Made by a program: the position numbers and the translations under genes. From Polyangium sp. 6x1 (GTDB lineage: Bacteria > Myxococcota_A > Polyangia > Polyangiales > Polyangiaceae): a stretch of 64,000 bases of DNA. A model generated the notes under the pieces. It did not search any database, was not told where the DNA came from, and saw only the letters and a list, made by a program, of their open reading frames with translations. The first letter of the stretch is position 1. The number at the start of each line of letters is the position of its first letter. This document shows, in pieces, positions 25,622 through 33,642 of the stretch. Location of the stretch: NCBI RefSeq assembly GCF_029946515.1, contig NZ_JARZHH010000007.1, forward strand, positions 1 through 64,000, read 5' to 3'.

Positions 25622-26420
25622 GGGTGATCGCTCTCCTCTGGAGGAGATACAGGCGATCCGCGGCGAACGCCCATTCGAGGTCCTGCGTCCCGCCAAAGGC
25701 CGCTTCACACGCCGAGGCCAGCGCGTCGAGCGCCGCGAGGCGCGCGTCGTCGAGGCAAAACACGTGGACCCGATGCGCCGGGACGGGGACCTCGATCGTG
25801 CCGCCTTCCTCGCTCCACGCAATCGCGCAGTCCTTCTCGCCCGGCCTCTTTTCGAGGACGCGCCCTCCGCGGGCCACGCGATAATGGTCGGGCGTCACGA
25901 TCCCCGCGACGACCGCCTCGCCGAGGCCCCACGTCGCCTCGATGACACGCTCGTCGGCGCCCGTCGTCGGGTGGCGGGTGAAGAGCACGCCCGCGCAATC
26001 GGCGAGGACGAGCCGCTGCACGACGACGCCCATCCGAGGCTCCGGCAAGAGCCCCAGCTTGCGTCGATAGGCGAGCGCCGACGCCGTCCGCGCCGAGCCG
26101 TGCACGGTCGCGAGAGCCTCTCGCAACTGGCGAGGGCTGCGCACGTTCAAGACCGTTGCATGTTGCCCGGCAAAACTCGCCGCCGCGCCGTCCTCGCCGA
26201 TCCCGGAGGACCGGACCGCCACGGGCCCGGCCAGCGTCGCGAAGGCATCGAAGAGCCGGCCGAGCCGCGCTTCGTCCCCCGCGACGACGCGATCCACGAA
26301 TTCGGACGCGAGCGCGAATGCCGGCGGCACGGGCAGGCCGCATCGATGCGCTTGCCCGAGCTGCGCGGCCTTTCCGCCGAACTCGGACTCCGGAAGGTGC
26401 GCGTCGAGCGCCGCGATCAT
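25614..26420 (-). CDS. PEP synthase-type ATP-binding subunit (rifampicin phosphotransferase-like, part 1)
   Basis: This 268-residue protein is the stand-alone ATP-grasp (PPDK N-terminal) domain: FGGKAAQLGQA at the start, VAVRSSGIGEDGAAASFAGQ for nucleotide binding, GVLFTRHPTTG and EATWGLGEAVVAGIVTPD, and LYLLQRRA at the end. In PEP synthase and rifampicin phosphotransferase (RPH) this domain moves a phosphate from ATP to a swivelling His domain; here that domain is in the coupled upstream gene (26417-28201, ATGA overlap). The normal RPH is one chain of about 860 residues; the two proteins here sum to about 862. A split enzyme is therefore the best reading. The substrate is not proven. Confidence 0.85.
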   Translation of the reverse strand: MIAALDAHLPESEFGGKAAQLGQAHRCGLPVPPAFALASEFVDRVVAGDEARLGRLFDAFATLAGPVAVRSSGIGEDGAAASFAGQHATVLNVRSPRQLREALATVHGSARTASALAYRRKLGLLPEPRMGVVVQRLVLADCAGVLFTRHPTTGADERVIEATWGLGEAVVAGIVTPDHYRVARGGRVLEKRPGEKDCAIAWSEEGGTIEVPVPAHRVHVFCLDDARLAALDALASACEAAFGGTQDLEWAFAADRLYLLQRRAITRG

Positions 26421-28201
26421 ATCGCCACCTCCGGCACGAGCGAGGGAATGGGCGCCGCGTCGAGGATCGTCACTTCGCCGGTTTCACCGTCCACGCGCAC
26501 GCGCGCGCCGTCGGGGATCGTCACCGTCGCCTCCTTCGTGCCGACGATCCCGGGAATGCCATATTCGCGCGCCACGATCGCCGCGTGGGAGAGCTGCCCT
26601 CCCCGATCGGTCACGATCGCGCCGAGCAGCGGGAGCACGACGTTGAAATAGGCCGACGTCGACCGCGTCACGAGCACATCGCCTCTCTCGATTCGCCCGA
26701 AATCCGCAGGATCGAGGACGACGCGCGCCGTCCCCTCGTACACGCCCGCATTGATGGTGAGCCCCCGGACGCGCGCGGCAGCGTTCTTGATTTCGGATTC
26801 GGGCGGCTTGCCCGCGTTCGGTTGCTCCGCGGTCATGTCTTCCATGAGCATGTTCATGGCCCTCATCGCGCGGCGTGCCGCGGCCGGGAAGACGTCGAGG
26901 GGCGGTGGCTCGCCGGGCGGCGCATTCAACCACGGAGGCGCGTGGTCGAGGGTCATCGTCGCTCGATAGAGCGCGCGCTTCGAGAGCTCCGCCGCAGAGG
27001 GGCCCGATCGGCCTTCGAGCAGCGCGACCATTTCCTCGAACGTGAGGTCGATGGCGCGCTCGGGATCCTCGACCTTCCCGGCGGAGACAAGCCGGCGCCC
27101 CACCTCGAGCACGGCCCTGCGCGCGAGCCCGGTCCCCCAGCTATCGGCGTAAATACCTCGCTCGTCGCGCAGCCGGTTCACGAGCCGCGCCTCGCCGAGC
27201 AGCTCGTCGAAATGCGCCCGGTGCGCGGCTGGCACGCGCGCGCGGATCTCCCGCTCCTTTGCGTCGCGCGCGGCGAGCGCGTCGTCCTCACGATTCCCCT
27301 CGATCGTAGCTCGAAGGGCCCGGACGAGCATGTCCGGCAGCTCGCCGGCGGTCTTGTCCGCGATGTCGTATCCGATCGACCGGCACTGCACGAGACCCAG
27401 GTACGCACGCGCCGCCGTCCCGACCTCTCCCGGCAGCGCCACGAGCGCATCGAGCGCGGCCTGCGCATCCCCCTGCCGCGTGAGCACCCGCCGCCCCTCC
27501 TCGCTTGCGCGGAGCGCCTTCGCCAGCGCTTCGAGCTCGTCGATCGCGATTCCGCGGGCGAGCGGCGACGTCCCTCGCAAGAGCGCGAGCGCCTCCCCCG
27601 AGCTCACGCCCGTCCATTCGCGGACGTGCGCGAGGTAATCGCCCGTCGGCAGCATGACCGTGAAGTTGTATTGGTGGTGGAGCGCGATCATCTCCGCCAT
27701 GTGGGACCGCGTGCGCTTCACGTGTTCACGGAGGGCGCCGAGGTCGAGTGTGGCCGGATCGATCGCCTGGATGGCCAGGTGCTTCTCGATGGCGCGTGGT
27801 TTGTCGACCCTGTCCCAGTGCCCGAGATCCGTGCGCCAGAGCTTCGATTCGAATGCACGCTCGCACCGCTTGAACCGCGCTCGAATCTCGGGATGCAGGC
27901 GAAAGAGGAGCCACATCACGGGCTTCGGCGGCGGCCCGCTGCCCAGCCTCGCGGCGGCCGCCGGGACGCCGAGAGGCACCATCTGGCCGTAGGCGAAGCC
28001 ATTCACCATGACGAGGCTCATCCCTTTCATGGGGAGCCCGTATCGCTCCATTCCCTTGGCGAACCCGATCGGCATGCCCTCCTTCAGGGCGTCCGCACCA
28101 AACCGCGTCGCGGGGCGCGAGAAATGCGACTTTTCGAGCTCCCAGGGGCCGGGGCCAGGTGGTTCGAACCTGACGTCGGCGAACATCGGATGGACCTTCA
28201 T
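26417..28201 (-). CDS. PEP-utilising swivelling-His subunit (rifampicin phosphotransferase-like, part 2)
   Basis: The 594-residue protein ends with the PEP-utiliser mobile domain: the phospho-acceptor His539 lies in GGQLSHAAIVAREYGIPGIV, preceded by RGDVLVTRSTSAYFN. The first 480 residues are helical and correspond in size and place to the substrate-binding domain of RPH-type antibiotic phosphotransferases (YGLPMKGMSLVMVNGFAYGQ near the N-terminus is of this type). The ATP-binding domain is encoded separately by the next gene. The ATG at 28201 was preferred because GAGG lies 8 bases upstream; a GTG at 28210 is possible. It is the first gene of the operon facing the TetR operator. Confidence 0.82.
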   Translation of the reverse strand: MKVHPMFADVRFEPPGPGPWELEKSHFSRPATRFGADALKEGMPIGFAKGMERYGLPMKGMSLVMVNGFAYGQMVPLGVPAAAARLGSGPPPKPVMWLLFRLHPEIRARFKRCERAFESKLWRTDLGHWDRVDKPRAIEKHLAIQAIDPATLDLGALREHVKRTRSHMAEMIALHHQYNFTVMLPTGDYLAHVREWTGVSSGEALALLRGTSPLARGIAIDELEALAKALRASEEGRRVLTRQGDAQAALDALVALPGEVGTAARAYLGLVQCRSIGYDIADKTAGELPDMLVRALRATIEGNREDDALAARDAKEREIRARVPAAHRAHFDELLGEARLVNRLRDERGIYADSWGTGLARRAVLEVGRRLVSAGKVEDPERAIDLTFEEMVALLEGRSGPSAAELSKRALYRATMTLDHAPPWLNAPPGEPPPLDVFPAAARRAMRAMNMLMEDMTAEQPNAGKPPESEIKNAAARVRGLTINAGVYEGTARVVLDPADFGRIERGDVLVTRSTSAYFNVVLPLLGAIVTDRGGQLSHAAIVAREYGIPGIVGTKEATVTIPDGARVRVDGETGEVTILDAAPIPSLVPEVAI

Positions 28202-28347
28202 TGCCTTCACCTCGTCCTGATGGAAGCGATGCCTGAGGAGCGGGACCCGCTCGCTCTCGTTCGAGAGAGCGCCCTCGCTCGTCGGTGACGTTCTCGTTAC
28301 GGAAGCGTGACGATCGCGAGGCTAGGGGATCCGAACCGCCCTGTCCA

Positions 28348-28386
28348 GTACTGGATGACCAGTTTGGAAATCTGGTCATCCAGTAC
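28348..28386. promoter_or_regulatory. Palindromic operator between TetR gene and efflux/phosphotransferase operon
   Basis: GTACTGGATGACCAG at 28348-28362 is repeated exactly in inverted orientation at 28372-28386, with a 9-base spacer. The left arm also overlaps a second perfect palindrome, TCCAGTACTGGA (28344-28355). The site is centred 67 bases before the TetR start and about 165 bases before the divergent operon. Its size and symmetry are what TetR-family dimers bind, so it is very likely the autoregulatory operator controlling both directions. Confidence 0.75.
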
Positions 28387-28433
28387 CCGTCGGTGTTGGT
28401 CCTGGGTCCCAGGTCGCTGTAGAGTGCGGCGCG

Positions 28434-29135
28434 ATGTCGGCGCAGGACGACGAGCAACACCGAGGGCGCGGCGAGCGGATCCTCGCGGTGGCCCAGGAGC
28501 TCCTCCTCGGTTGGGGCTACAAGCGGGTCACGATCGACGACATCGCGCGTCGTGCTCGTGTAGGGAAAGGCACCATCTACCTCCACTGGAAATCAAAGGA
28601 GGCGCTTTTCATGGAGCTCTTGCGCCGCGAGGTAGCCGCCATGCTCGACGCGCAGATCCACGAGATTCGAGTGGAGCCGAGGATGGTGCTGCCGCACCGG
28701 ATGTTTCGCTCGATGTTTTTGCTCCACACGGGGCGACCACTTGCGAGAGCCATTTTCGGAGAGGAAGCCGATATCCTGGGCGCGCTGGCGCCGGACCGAT
28801 CGGCGCCCTCGTTGGCCCGCGTCCTCGGGCTCGTGGACCACCTCACCCGGATGTTGCAGGTCTTTCGGGATCACGGGCTGATACGCGTGGATCGCCCGCT
28901 CGCCGATCAGGCCCATGCCATCGAGGCCATCCTGTCGGGTTCCTTTCTGCTGTCGAAGCTGCCGTCGCACGCGGGGCCCACGCTGGAACAGCAGGCGGAC
29001 ATCCTGGCCGTCACGGTGCGAGACGCATTCGAGAGGCCCGACCCGCCGGCTCGCGTAGCCATCGAAGCCGCGGCGTTGCGACTCGAGACGATGCTCGACG
29101 AGATGCGCACGCAGCTCCTCGGCAAACCATCCTAG
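28434..29135 (+). CDS. TetR-family transcriptional regulator
   Basis: The 233-residue protein has the TetR DNA-binding domain at about residues 12-60: ILAVAQELLLGWGYKRVTID, then IARRARVGKGTIYLHWKSKE. The remaining 170 helical residues form the ligand-binding and dimerisation part, which is not recognisable by family. It is divergent from the operon for a split phosphotransferase and an MFS pump, with a 15-bp inverted repeat between them. The usual model is repression relieved by the transported or modified compound. Confidence 0.92.
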   Translation: MSAQDDEQHRGRGERILAVAQELLLGWGYKRVTIDDIARRARVGKGTIYLHWKSKEALFMELLRREVAAMLDAQIHEIRVEPRMVLPHRMFRSMFLLHTGRPLARAIFGEEADILGALAPDRSAPSLARVLGLVDHLTRMLQVFRDHGLIRVDRPLADQAHAIEAILSGSFLLSKLPSHAGPTLEQQADILAVTVRDAFERPDPPARVAIEAAALRLETMLDEMRTQLLGKPS

Positions 29136-29309
29136 GGCGCAAATCCCTCGTTCGGCTGGGCGAGCCGGGACGAATGATGGATCATGTCCGCGACGGTTTG
29201 TCGTTCCCATTCGCGAAAGCACGCGGGCGAGCGGCCTCGTGAAGGCCGTTCGCAACGGGGCATCGCGTGCGCCGGGGGGTGCTATGCTCGCGCGGGAGGG
29301 ATCGACGAA

Positions 29310-30194
29310 ATGGCCGCGCCGGACATCCTGCTCATCGGGCACGTCGCACGGGATCTGCGCACGACCGATCCGAACGACGGCTACCGCCTCGGGGGCACGG
29401 TGAGCTTTGCCGCCGTCACGTCCGTGAAGCTCGGACGTCGGCCCACGATCGTCACCGCTGCGGCGCCGGGGCTCGACGTCTCCGAGCTCCCGCGCGAGGT
29501 CGAGCTCCACGTCCTCCCCTCGGAGGCCACGACCACCTTCGCGAATGTGTATACCGACGCGGGCCGCATCCAGCATTGCAGCGCGCGGGCGCGGCCGATC
29601 ACCGCCGCCGACATCGAACCCTCGCTACGCCGGCCGCGGGCGGCGCTGCTCGGGCCGATCGCCGACGAGATCACGCCCGACGTGGCCGACGTCCTCGCCG
29701 AGGAGACGCTCGTCGTGGTCACGCCACAGGGATGGATGCGGCGCTTCGACGAGACCGGGCGCGTCCATGCCAAACCCTGGGAGACCGCGGCCGAGATTCT
29801 CCCGCGCGTCGACGCGGTCGTGCTCTCGCTCGAAGACATCGACGCCGATCTCCGCCGCCTCGACCCGATCATCGAGCAAGTCCCCCTCGTGGTCCTCACC
29901 GAATATCGGGACGGGAGCACGCTTTACCGGCGCCGCGACGACGGGACGACGTTCGCGACGCGGATTCCCCCTCGCCCGGCCCGGGAGATCGATCCCACGG
30001 GCGCCGGCGACGTCTTCGCGACGGCCTTCATGATTCGCTTCCAGGAGACCCACGATCCAGTGGAAGCTGCGCGCTTCGCCAATGTCACGGCCTCGTTCGG
30101 CGTCGAGGCCGTCGGGGTGGCCGGAATTCCGACGCGCGACCGGGTGCTCGCGTATATGCAGGCGAACCCCATTCCGTTGGGCGCGGACGGGTGA
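29310..30194 (+). CDS. PfkB-family sugar/nucleoside kinase
   Basis: The 294-residue protein has the PfkB signature near its C-terminus, EIDPTGAGDVFATAFMIRF, which contains the catalytic Asp and the anion hole GAGD. The N-terminal part has DILLIGHVARDL and LGGTVSFAAV, matching the substrate side. The ATG at 29310 has GGGAGGG 9 bases upstream. The first ribokinase signature (GG-x-N-A) is altered to GGTVSFAA, as in divergent PfkB proteins often annotated as ribokinase- or inositol-kinase-like, so the substrate cannot be named. It is followed by an L,D-transpeptidase-like gene after 24 bases. Confidence 0.85.
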   Translation: MAAPDILLIGHVARDLRTTDPNDGYRLGGTVSFAAVTSVKLGRRPTIVTAAAPGLDVSELPREVELHVLPSEATTTFANVYTDAGRIQHCSARARPITAADIEPSLRRPRAALLGPIADEITPDVADVLAEETLVVVTPQGWMRRFDETGRVHAKPWETAAEILPRVDAVVLSLEDIDADLRRLDPIIEQVPLVVLTEYRDGSTLYRRRDDGTTFATRIPPRPAREIDPTGAGDVFATAFMIRFQETHDPVEAARFANVTASFGVEAVGVAGIPTRDRVLAYMQANPIPLGADG

Positions 30195-30218
30195 CGTGTG
30201 CCATGATGGTGCTCCCTC

Positions 30219-30794
30219 ATGCCTCGCTCCCGCCCTCCCGCGAAGCGCCCGCTCCTCCTCGGCGCCCTGGTCCTCGCGGCCGTCGCCCTCCTCGTGCTCT
30301 TCCTGCCGCCTTCGAGCCTCGCAAAGCCCGCCTCGTGCGAGAAGCCCTCGATCCTCATCCGCAAGAAGGACGCCGCGCTCGATCTCCTCTGCGGCGGAAA
30401 GACTGTGCGCACGTTCTCGGCGACGTTCGGGGCGCAGCCCGTCGGGCAGAAGGAGCGCGAGGGGGACGAGCGCACGCCCGAGGGCGTCTATCGCATCACG
30501 AGCAAATCGCAGAGCGAGCGGTTCCATCGATTCCTCGGGATCTCCTATCCGGAGCCCGAGGACCTCGCGCGGGCCAAGAAGAACGGGATCGACAAACCCG
30601 GCGGCGGCATTGGCATTCACGGGACGAAGCCGAAGCTCGCGGCGCTCGCGCGGGCGTGGATCCGCCTCTCCAGCGCGACCGGGCTCGGGCAGCTCTGGGG
30701 CCCGACGGACGGCTGCATCGGGCTCGCCAATGAAGACGTCGACGTGCTCTACGCCCTCGTCCCCGTCGGCACGAAGGTGACGATCCAGCCCTGA
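30219..30794 (+). CDS. L,D-transpeptidase (YkuD) family protein
   Basis: The 191-residue protein starts with a membrane anchor or signal (about 11-30, LLLGALVLAAVALLVLFL). The catalytic domain has GGIGIHGTK with His134 and the active-site motif GPTDGCIGLANEDV with Cys166, where YkuD enzymes have HG-x14-SxGC(I/V)(R/G). Position -2 of the Cys is Asp rather than Ser, a known variant of the YafK-like branch. It would act on peptidoglycan in the periplasm, cross-linking or attaching proteins to tetrapeptide stems, or editing them. A hairpin terminator follows. Confidence 0.85.
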   Translation: MPRSRPPAKRPLLLGALVLAAVALLVLFLPPSSLAKPASCEKPSILIRKKDAALDLLCGGKTVRTFSATFGAQPVGQKEREGDERTPEGVYRITSKSQSERFHRFLGISYPEPEDLARAKKNGIDKPGGGIGIHGTKPKLAALARAWIRLSSATGLGQLWGPTDGCIGLANEDVDVLYALVPVGTKVTIQP

Positions 30795-30817
30795 TCGTGT
30801 GGGAATGAAGGCGAAGA

Positions 30818-30839
30818 GGAGCCGGAAGGATCCGGCTCC
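30818..30839. terminator. Hairpin between convergent genes
   Basis: GGAGCCGGA and TCCGGCTCC form a perfect 9-bp stem with an AGGA loop, between the L,D-transpeptidase gene and the convergent hydrolase gene. A short T-rich run (GTTGTTTTC) follows on the plus strand. It probably serves both directions. Confidence 0.6.
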
Positions 30840-30876
30840 CCTTCGGTTGTTTTCGGTGCGCTGAACCCGCGCCGGA

Positions 30877-32217
30877 TCAGTGCGCGGAGATCCAGCTCCG
30901 GATGGGCTCCCAGAAGAGCGCTTCCGCGTCGTAGCCCTGGAAGATGTCGGTATGCCCGATGTCGAGGAGGCGGTACTCCTCGGGGTAATGCTGCACGACA
31001 TGGTTCGACACGTCCTGGCTGCCGAGCAAGGAGGTCGTGTAAATGCCGGCCGCGCCAAACCCGCCGCCGGCGCCGACGTAGAACGTCGGGACCGTGATGT
31101 CGCCGAGGTGATCGTCGAAAGGCACGTCATCCAGCGGGTCGTCACAGGTGGCCGCGTCCGCGTCCGCGATCATGGCCCAGGGCTGCCAGGGTTTGGCGCG
31201 GCCGAGCACGTCGAACCAGACGGCCGGATCGGCATAGGCGAGATCCTGCACGCCGGCCGCGTCCCACAGTCCGCCCGTGAGGTGGTACGAGGGGACCGGG
31301 GGCTGGGGCATCAAAAGGAACGTGGCCGCGCCGAGCGTCATGGCGGCGTGCTCGTTGTCGAGGCCGGGGAACGCGGGCGACGGGCCCGTGGGGTCGACCT
31401 GGGCGAGGAGGCCGAGCGGCCCGAGCGACCCGCCGAGGTTGTTTGCATATTGCCCCGACGCGACGAGCGCGCGCTCGTCGGCCCGGCGCTGACAGGCGCC
31501 CGCGCGGAAATCCGGGTCGTCCGTTTCGAGATAGATGTCGACGGGGATCAGGCCGCCGACGTGGCGCAGACCGGGGGGCCGCTGGGTCTCCGCGCCCGCA
31601 TACGCATAGGCGAGCTGACCGCCGCGGCTCCAGCCGAGCAAATGCAGGCGGCTGTGCCCCTGGCCCGAGAGCGCGCGGACGACGCGGGCGACACCGAGCG
31701 CCGTGCCGATGTCGCGCACGTCGCGCTGAAAGCCCCAGTTCTGCATGAACGCGAGATTGGCCTCGCTCGCCGGGACGCGGGTCCAGCCGAGATCGACGCC
31801 CCAGACGTCGATGCCGTGCGAGGCGAGGTGAACCGGCAAGCTCGCGCCGTCCAGCGAGGGGCCTGCGGCGAGGAAGGCGGCCTCGAAATTCCATGCGTCG
31901 CCGTGGACCATCATGACGGCCTTGCTGGTCGGCGCAGGCACGTTCGGCGCGGATTCGCGCACGACGCGGTGGAGGCCGATGACGTCGTAGGTGCCGGGGC
32001 CGACGCGGATGTCGATGCTGTATTCGACGACGTCGTCCACGAGGACGCGCCGCGAGATCGCGGCGGAAAGGCTCTTCTGCGGCGCATCACAATCGGCTTC
32101 GTTCGACTCGCAAGCAATGGCAAGCGCGCGGGACAGGCTCGGTCCGGCGTCGGCGGTCGAGGAAAGCGCAAGGATGGGCGCGATGGCGAGAATCGAAAGA
32201 ATCGTGTGTCGGATCAA
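30877..32217 (-). CDS. Secreted alpha/beta hydrolase
   Basis: A 446-residue protein with an N-terminal signal peptide (IRHTILSILAIAPILALSST, cleavage likely near ADAG). The alpha/beta hydrolase core shows the oxyanion segment MMVHGDAWNFEA, the nucleophile elbow HLLGWSRGGQLAYAYAG (Ser in GWSRG) and a C-terminal His in DIGHTDIFQ. Four or more Cys suggest disulfides outside the cytoplasm. The substrate is unknown. The start is a TTG at 32217 because GGAGAGG lies 7 bases upstream and the signal peptide begins there; no ATG or GTG fits. That ribosome binding site can pair with an upstream CTCTCC (see 32225-32278). The gene is isolated, convergent with the L,D-transpeptidase gene. Confidence 0.8.
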   Translation of the reverse strand: MIRHTILSILAIAPILALSSTADAGPSLSRALAIACESNEADCDAPQKSLSAAISRRVLVDDVVEYSIDIRVGPGTYDVIGLHRVVRESAPNVPAPTSKAVMMVHGDAWNFEAAFLAAGPSLDGASLPVHLASHGIDVWGVDLGWTRVPASEANLAFMQNWGFQRDVRDIGTALGVARVVRALSGQGHSRLHLLGWSRGGQLAYAYAGAETQRPPGLRHVGGLIPVDIYLETDDPDFRAGACQRRADERALVASGQYANNLGGSLGPLGLLAQVDPTGPSPAFPGLDNEHAAMTLGAATFLLMPQPPVPSYHLTGGLWDAAGVQDLAYADPAVWFDVLGRAKPWQPWAMIADADAATCDDPLDDVPFDDHLGDITVPTFYVGAGGGFGAAGIYTTSLLGSQDVSNHVVQHYPEEYRLLDIGHTDIFQGYDAEALFWEPIRSWISAH

Positions 32218-32224
32218 GATGTTA

Positions 32225-32278
32225 CCTCTCCGGTAAGATGGCGCGGCGCACTTGGCAAGAACCGCGCCGACCGGAGAG
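32225..32278 (-). promoter_or_regulatory. Leader hairpin that can mask the ribosome binding site of the hydrolase gene
   Basis: On the minus strand an outer stem CTCTCCGG/CCGGAGAG (32271-32278 with 32226-32233) encloses an inner stem GGCGCGG/CCGCGCC (32262-32268 with 32240-32246). The 3' side of the outer stem is the Shine-Dalgarno sequence GGAGAGG itself, 7 bases before the TTG start. Folding would block translation, so the leader could act as a translational switch, by temperature, ligand or ribosome stalling. Confidence 0.45.
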
Positions 32279-32566
32279 CAAGCGGCGCTCCAGGATTCCA
32301 GGCTCTCGGCGTTGTGCAGGTTCTGCGCAAACTGTGCCAGATTACGACAACGCCGCCACCGCGCTTGACGGAGACCCCACGTGTGCTGCGAGGATCTTTC
32401 CTGTCGGTGGTTCAATACATCGTCAGCCTTTCAGCGCAACGAATCGAGCGCCCCTGCTGCCCCCGGTAAGCGTCGCCCGAATCCGAGGCGCCGGGAACGG
32501 GTACGACGCGCGAGCAAGCAGCAGGCCCCCGCCTCCGTGCAGACGTGGTAGCCTCCGGCGCACGCC
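32279..32566. other. Gene-free leader/promoter interval
   Basis: About 290 bases between the structured hydrolase leader and the next small gene. No convincing ORF, repeat or terminator is seen. It should contain the promoter of the hydrolase gene, which could not be placed confidently. Confidence 0.4.
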
Positions 32567-32770
32567 ATGTTGTCCTCGTCGTTGCACCGCATCTGCCATG
32601 AGTCCTGGGAGCTGATACAGGTTTTTCGCGGGCCCACGATCCCGCGCGAAGGCGAGCACTTGCTCCTCGAACAGGGCGGGCAGGAGACCAAGTATCGCGT
32701 CATCCGGGTGATGTACAAGGCCGCCCCGGGAGGCGAGCTCCTGGCGACCGTGTTCGTGACCCCGGCCTGA
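32567..32770 (+). CDS. Small hypothetical protein, 67 residues
   Basis: The protein reads WELIQVFRGPTIPREGEHLL, then KYRVIRVMYKAAPGGELLAT, ending VFVTPA. It has no signal peptide or membrane helix and looks like a single small beta-rich domain. Third codon positions are strongly GC from about codon 17 onward, supporting real coding. The first 15 codons (MLSSSLHRICHES) look less typical, so the true start may be internal. No family recognised. It converges on the nuclease-like gene with a 26-base gap. Confidence 0.5.
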   Translation: MLSSSLHRICHESWELIQVFRGPTIPREGEHLLLEQGGQETKYRVIRVMYKAAPGGELLATVFVTPA

Positions 32771-32796
32771 ACGACGCCGGCGCCCGGCGCGCCTGA

Positions 32797-33348
32797 TCAG
32801 AACGAGAACCGCGCGGCCGCCGCGGCGACGGCGCCGATCGCCGCGCCCGCGAGCAGCCAGGCCAGGCGCGAGGGGCGCGGCGATTCGCTCGCGCCGAGCG
32901 GGAACTCCACCGCGTGGACCCGCTCCGCCTCGGCGTCGACCAATAAGACTCCGTCCACGTCGAACGCAATGCGGTATTCGAGGAGCTGCCGGCGCGTGCC
33001 CGGCGTGTCGATCCGCGGCGCCGCGCGGCCCGTCTTCACCTCGGCCACGAAACGCTTGTCGCCCCAGCCCACGAGGTAATCGGCGCGCAGATCGATCGCC
33101 ACCGGCTCGCCGTCGACGTGCACGCCGTACGACACGGCCACCTGCCGGCCCAGAATGGTGTAGCCGAGGTCGCGCAGCAGCCCCTCGGCGCGAAGCTCGC
33201 CCGCGGCGCCCCGCTCGCGGCGAATCGTGATCGTGCGCCGCCGCCAGAAGCCCCGCCAAGCAATACGCGCGGTCTGCACCAAAGCGAGCAGCGCCGCCGC
33301 GGCGAGGAGGACGATCAGGACATCGGGCGGGAGCGCGCGCAGATCCAC
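32797..33348 (-). CDS. Membrane-tethered PD-(D/E)xK nuclease-like protein
   Basis: The 183-residue protein has a membrane helix near each end (PPDVLIVLLAAAALLALVQ at the start; LAWLLAGAAIGAVAAAAA at the end). Between them lies GELRAEGLLRDLGYTILGRQ, then IDLRADYLVGWGDKRFVAEV followed by KTGRAAPRI. The order Glu, Asp-x-Arg-Ala-Asp, Glu-Val-Lys is that of PD-(D/E)xK restriction-like nuclease folds, similar to YraN/UPF0102 and Holliday-junction-resolvase-type proteins. Residues for metal binding appear intact. An active nuclease held in the membrane would be unusual; a DNA-uptake or phage-DNA role is conceivable but unproven. The GTG at 33348 precedes the first helix; a TTG at 33408 gives a 203-residue version. 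Confidence 0.65.
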   Translation of the reverse strand: MDLRALPPDVLIVLLAAAALLALVQTARIAWRGFWRRRTITIRRERGAAGELRAEGLLRDLGYTILGRQVAVSYGVHVDGEPVAIDLRADYLVGWGDKRFVAEVKTGRAAPRIDTPGTRRQLLEYRIAFDVDGVLLVDAEAERVHAVEFPLGASESPRPSRLAWLLAGAAIGAVAAAAARFSF

Positions 33349-33642
33349 TCGCGACGTGAATGACAATGGAAAGGCGCAGTGGGCCAACTTTTCGACGGTC
33401 GCCCACAAAGACGAGGCATGCGCGGGCGCGCGCGTGCCCTAAGGACTCTCCTGTCAGTGTGCGAGCAAAACCTCATCACGGCAATCTCGTTCGAGCGTTG
33501 GGAATTTGCGCGTCGGAAATCGCCTGACGTCCTCGCGAGAAGGCAGAATTCCGACAGTCGGCAAAGGATCCGGCGGCTATCGATTCATGTATTGTCGTTC
33601 GATGCAGGGCCGCGCTCGCGGCTCTGCGGGGAGGGTGCGCAC

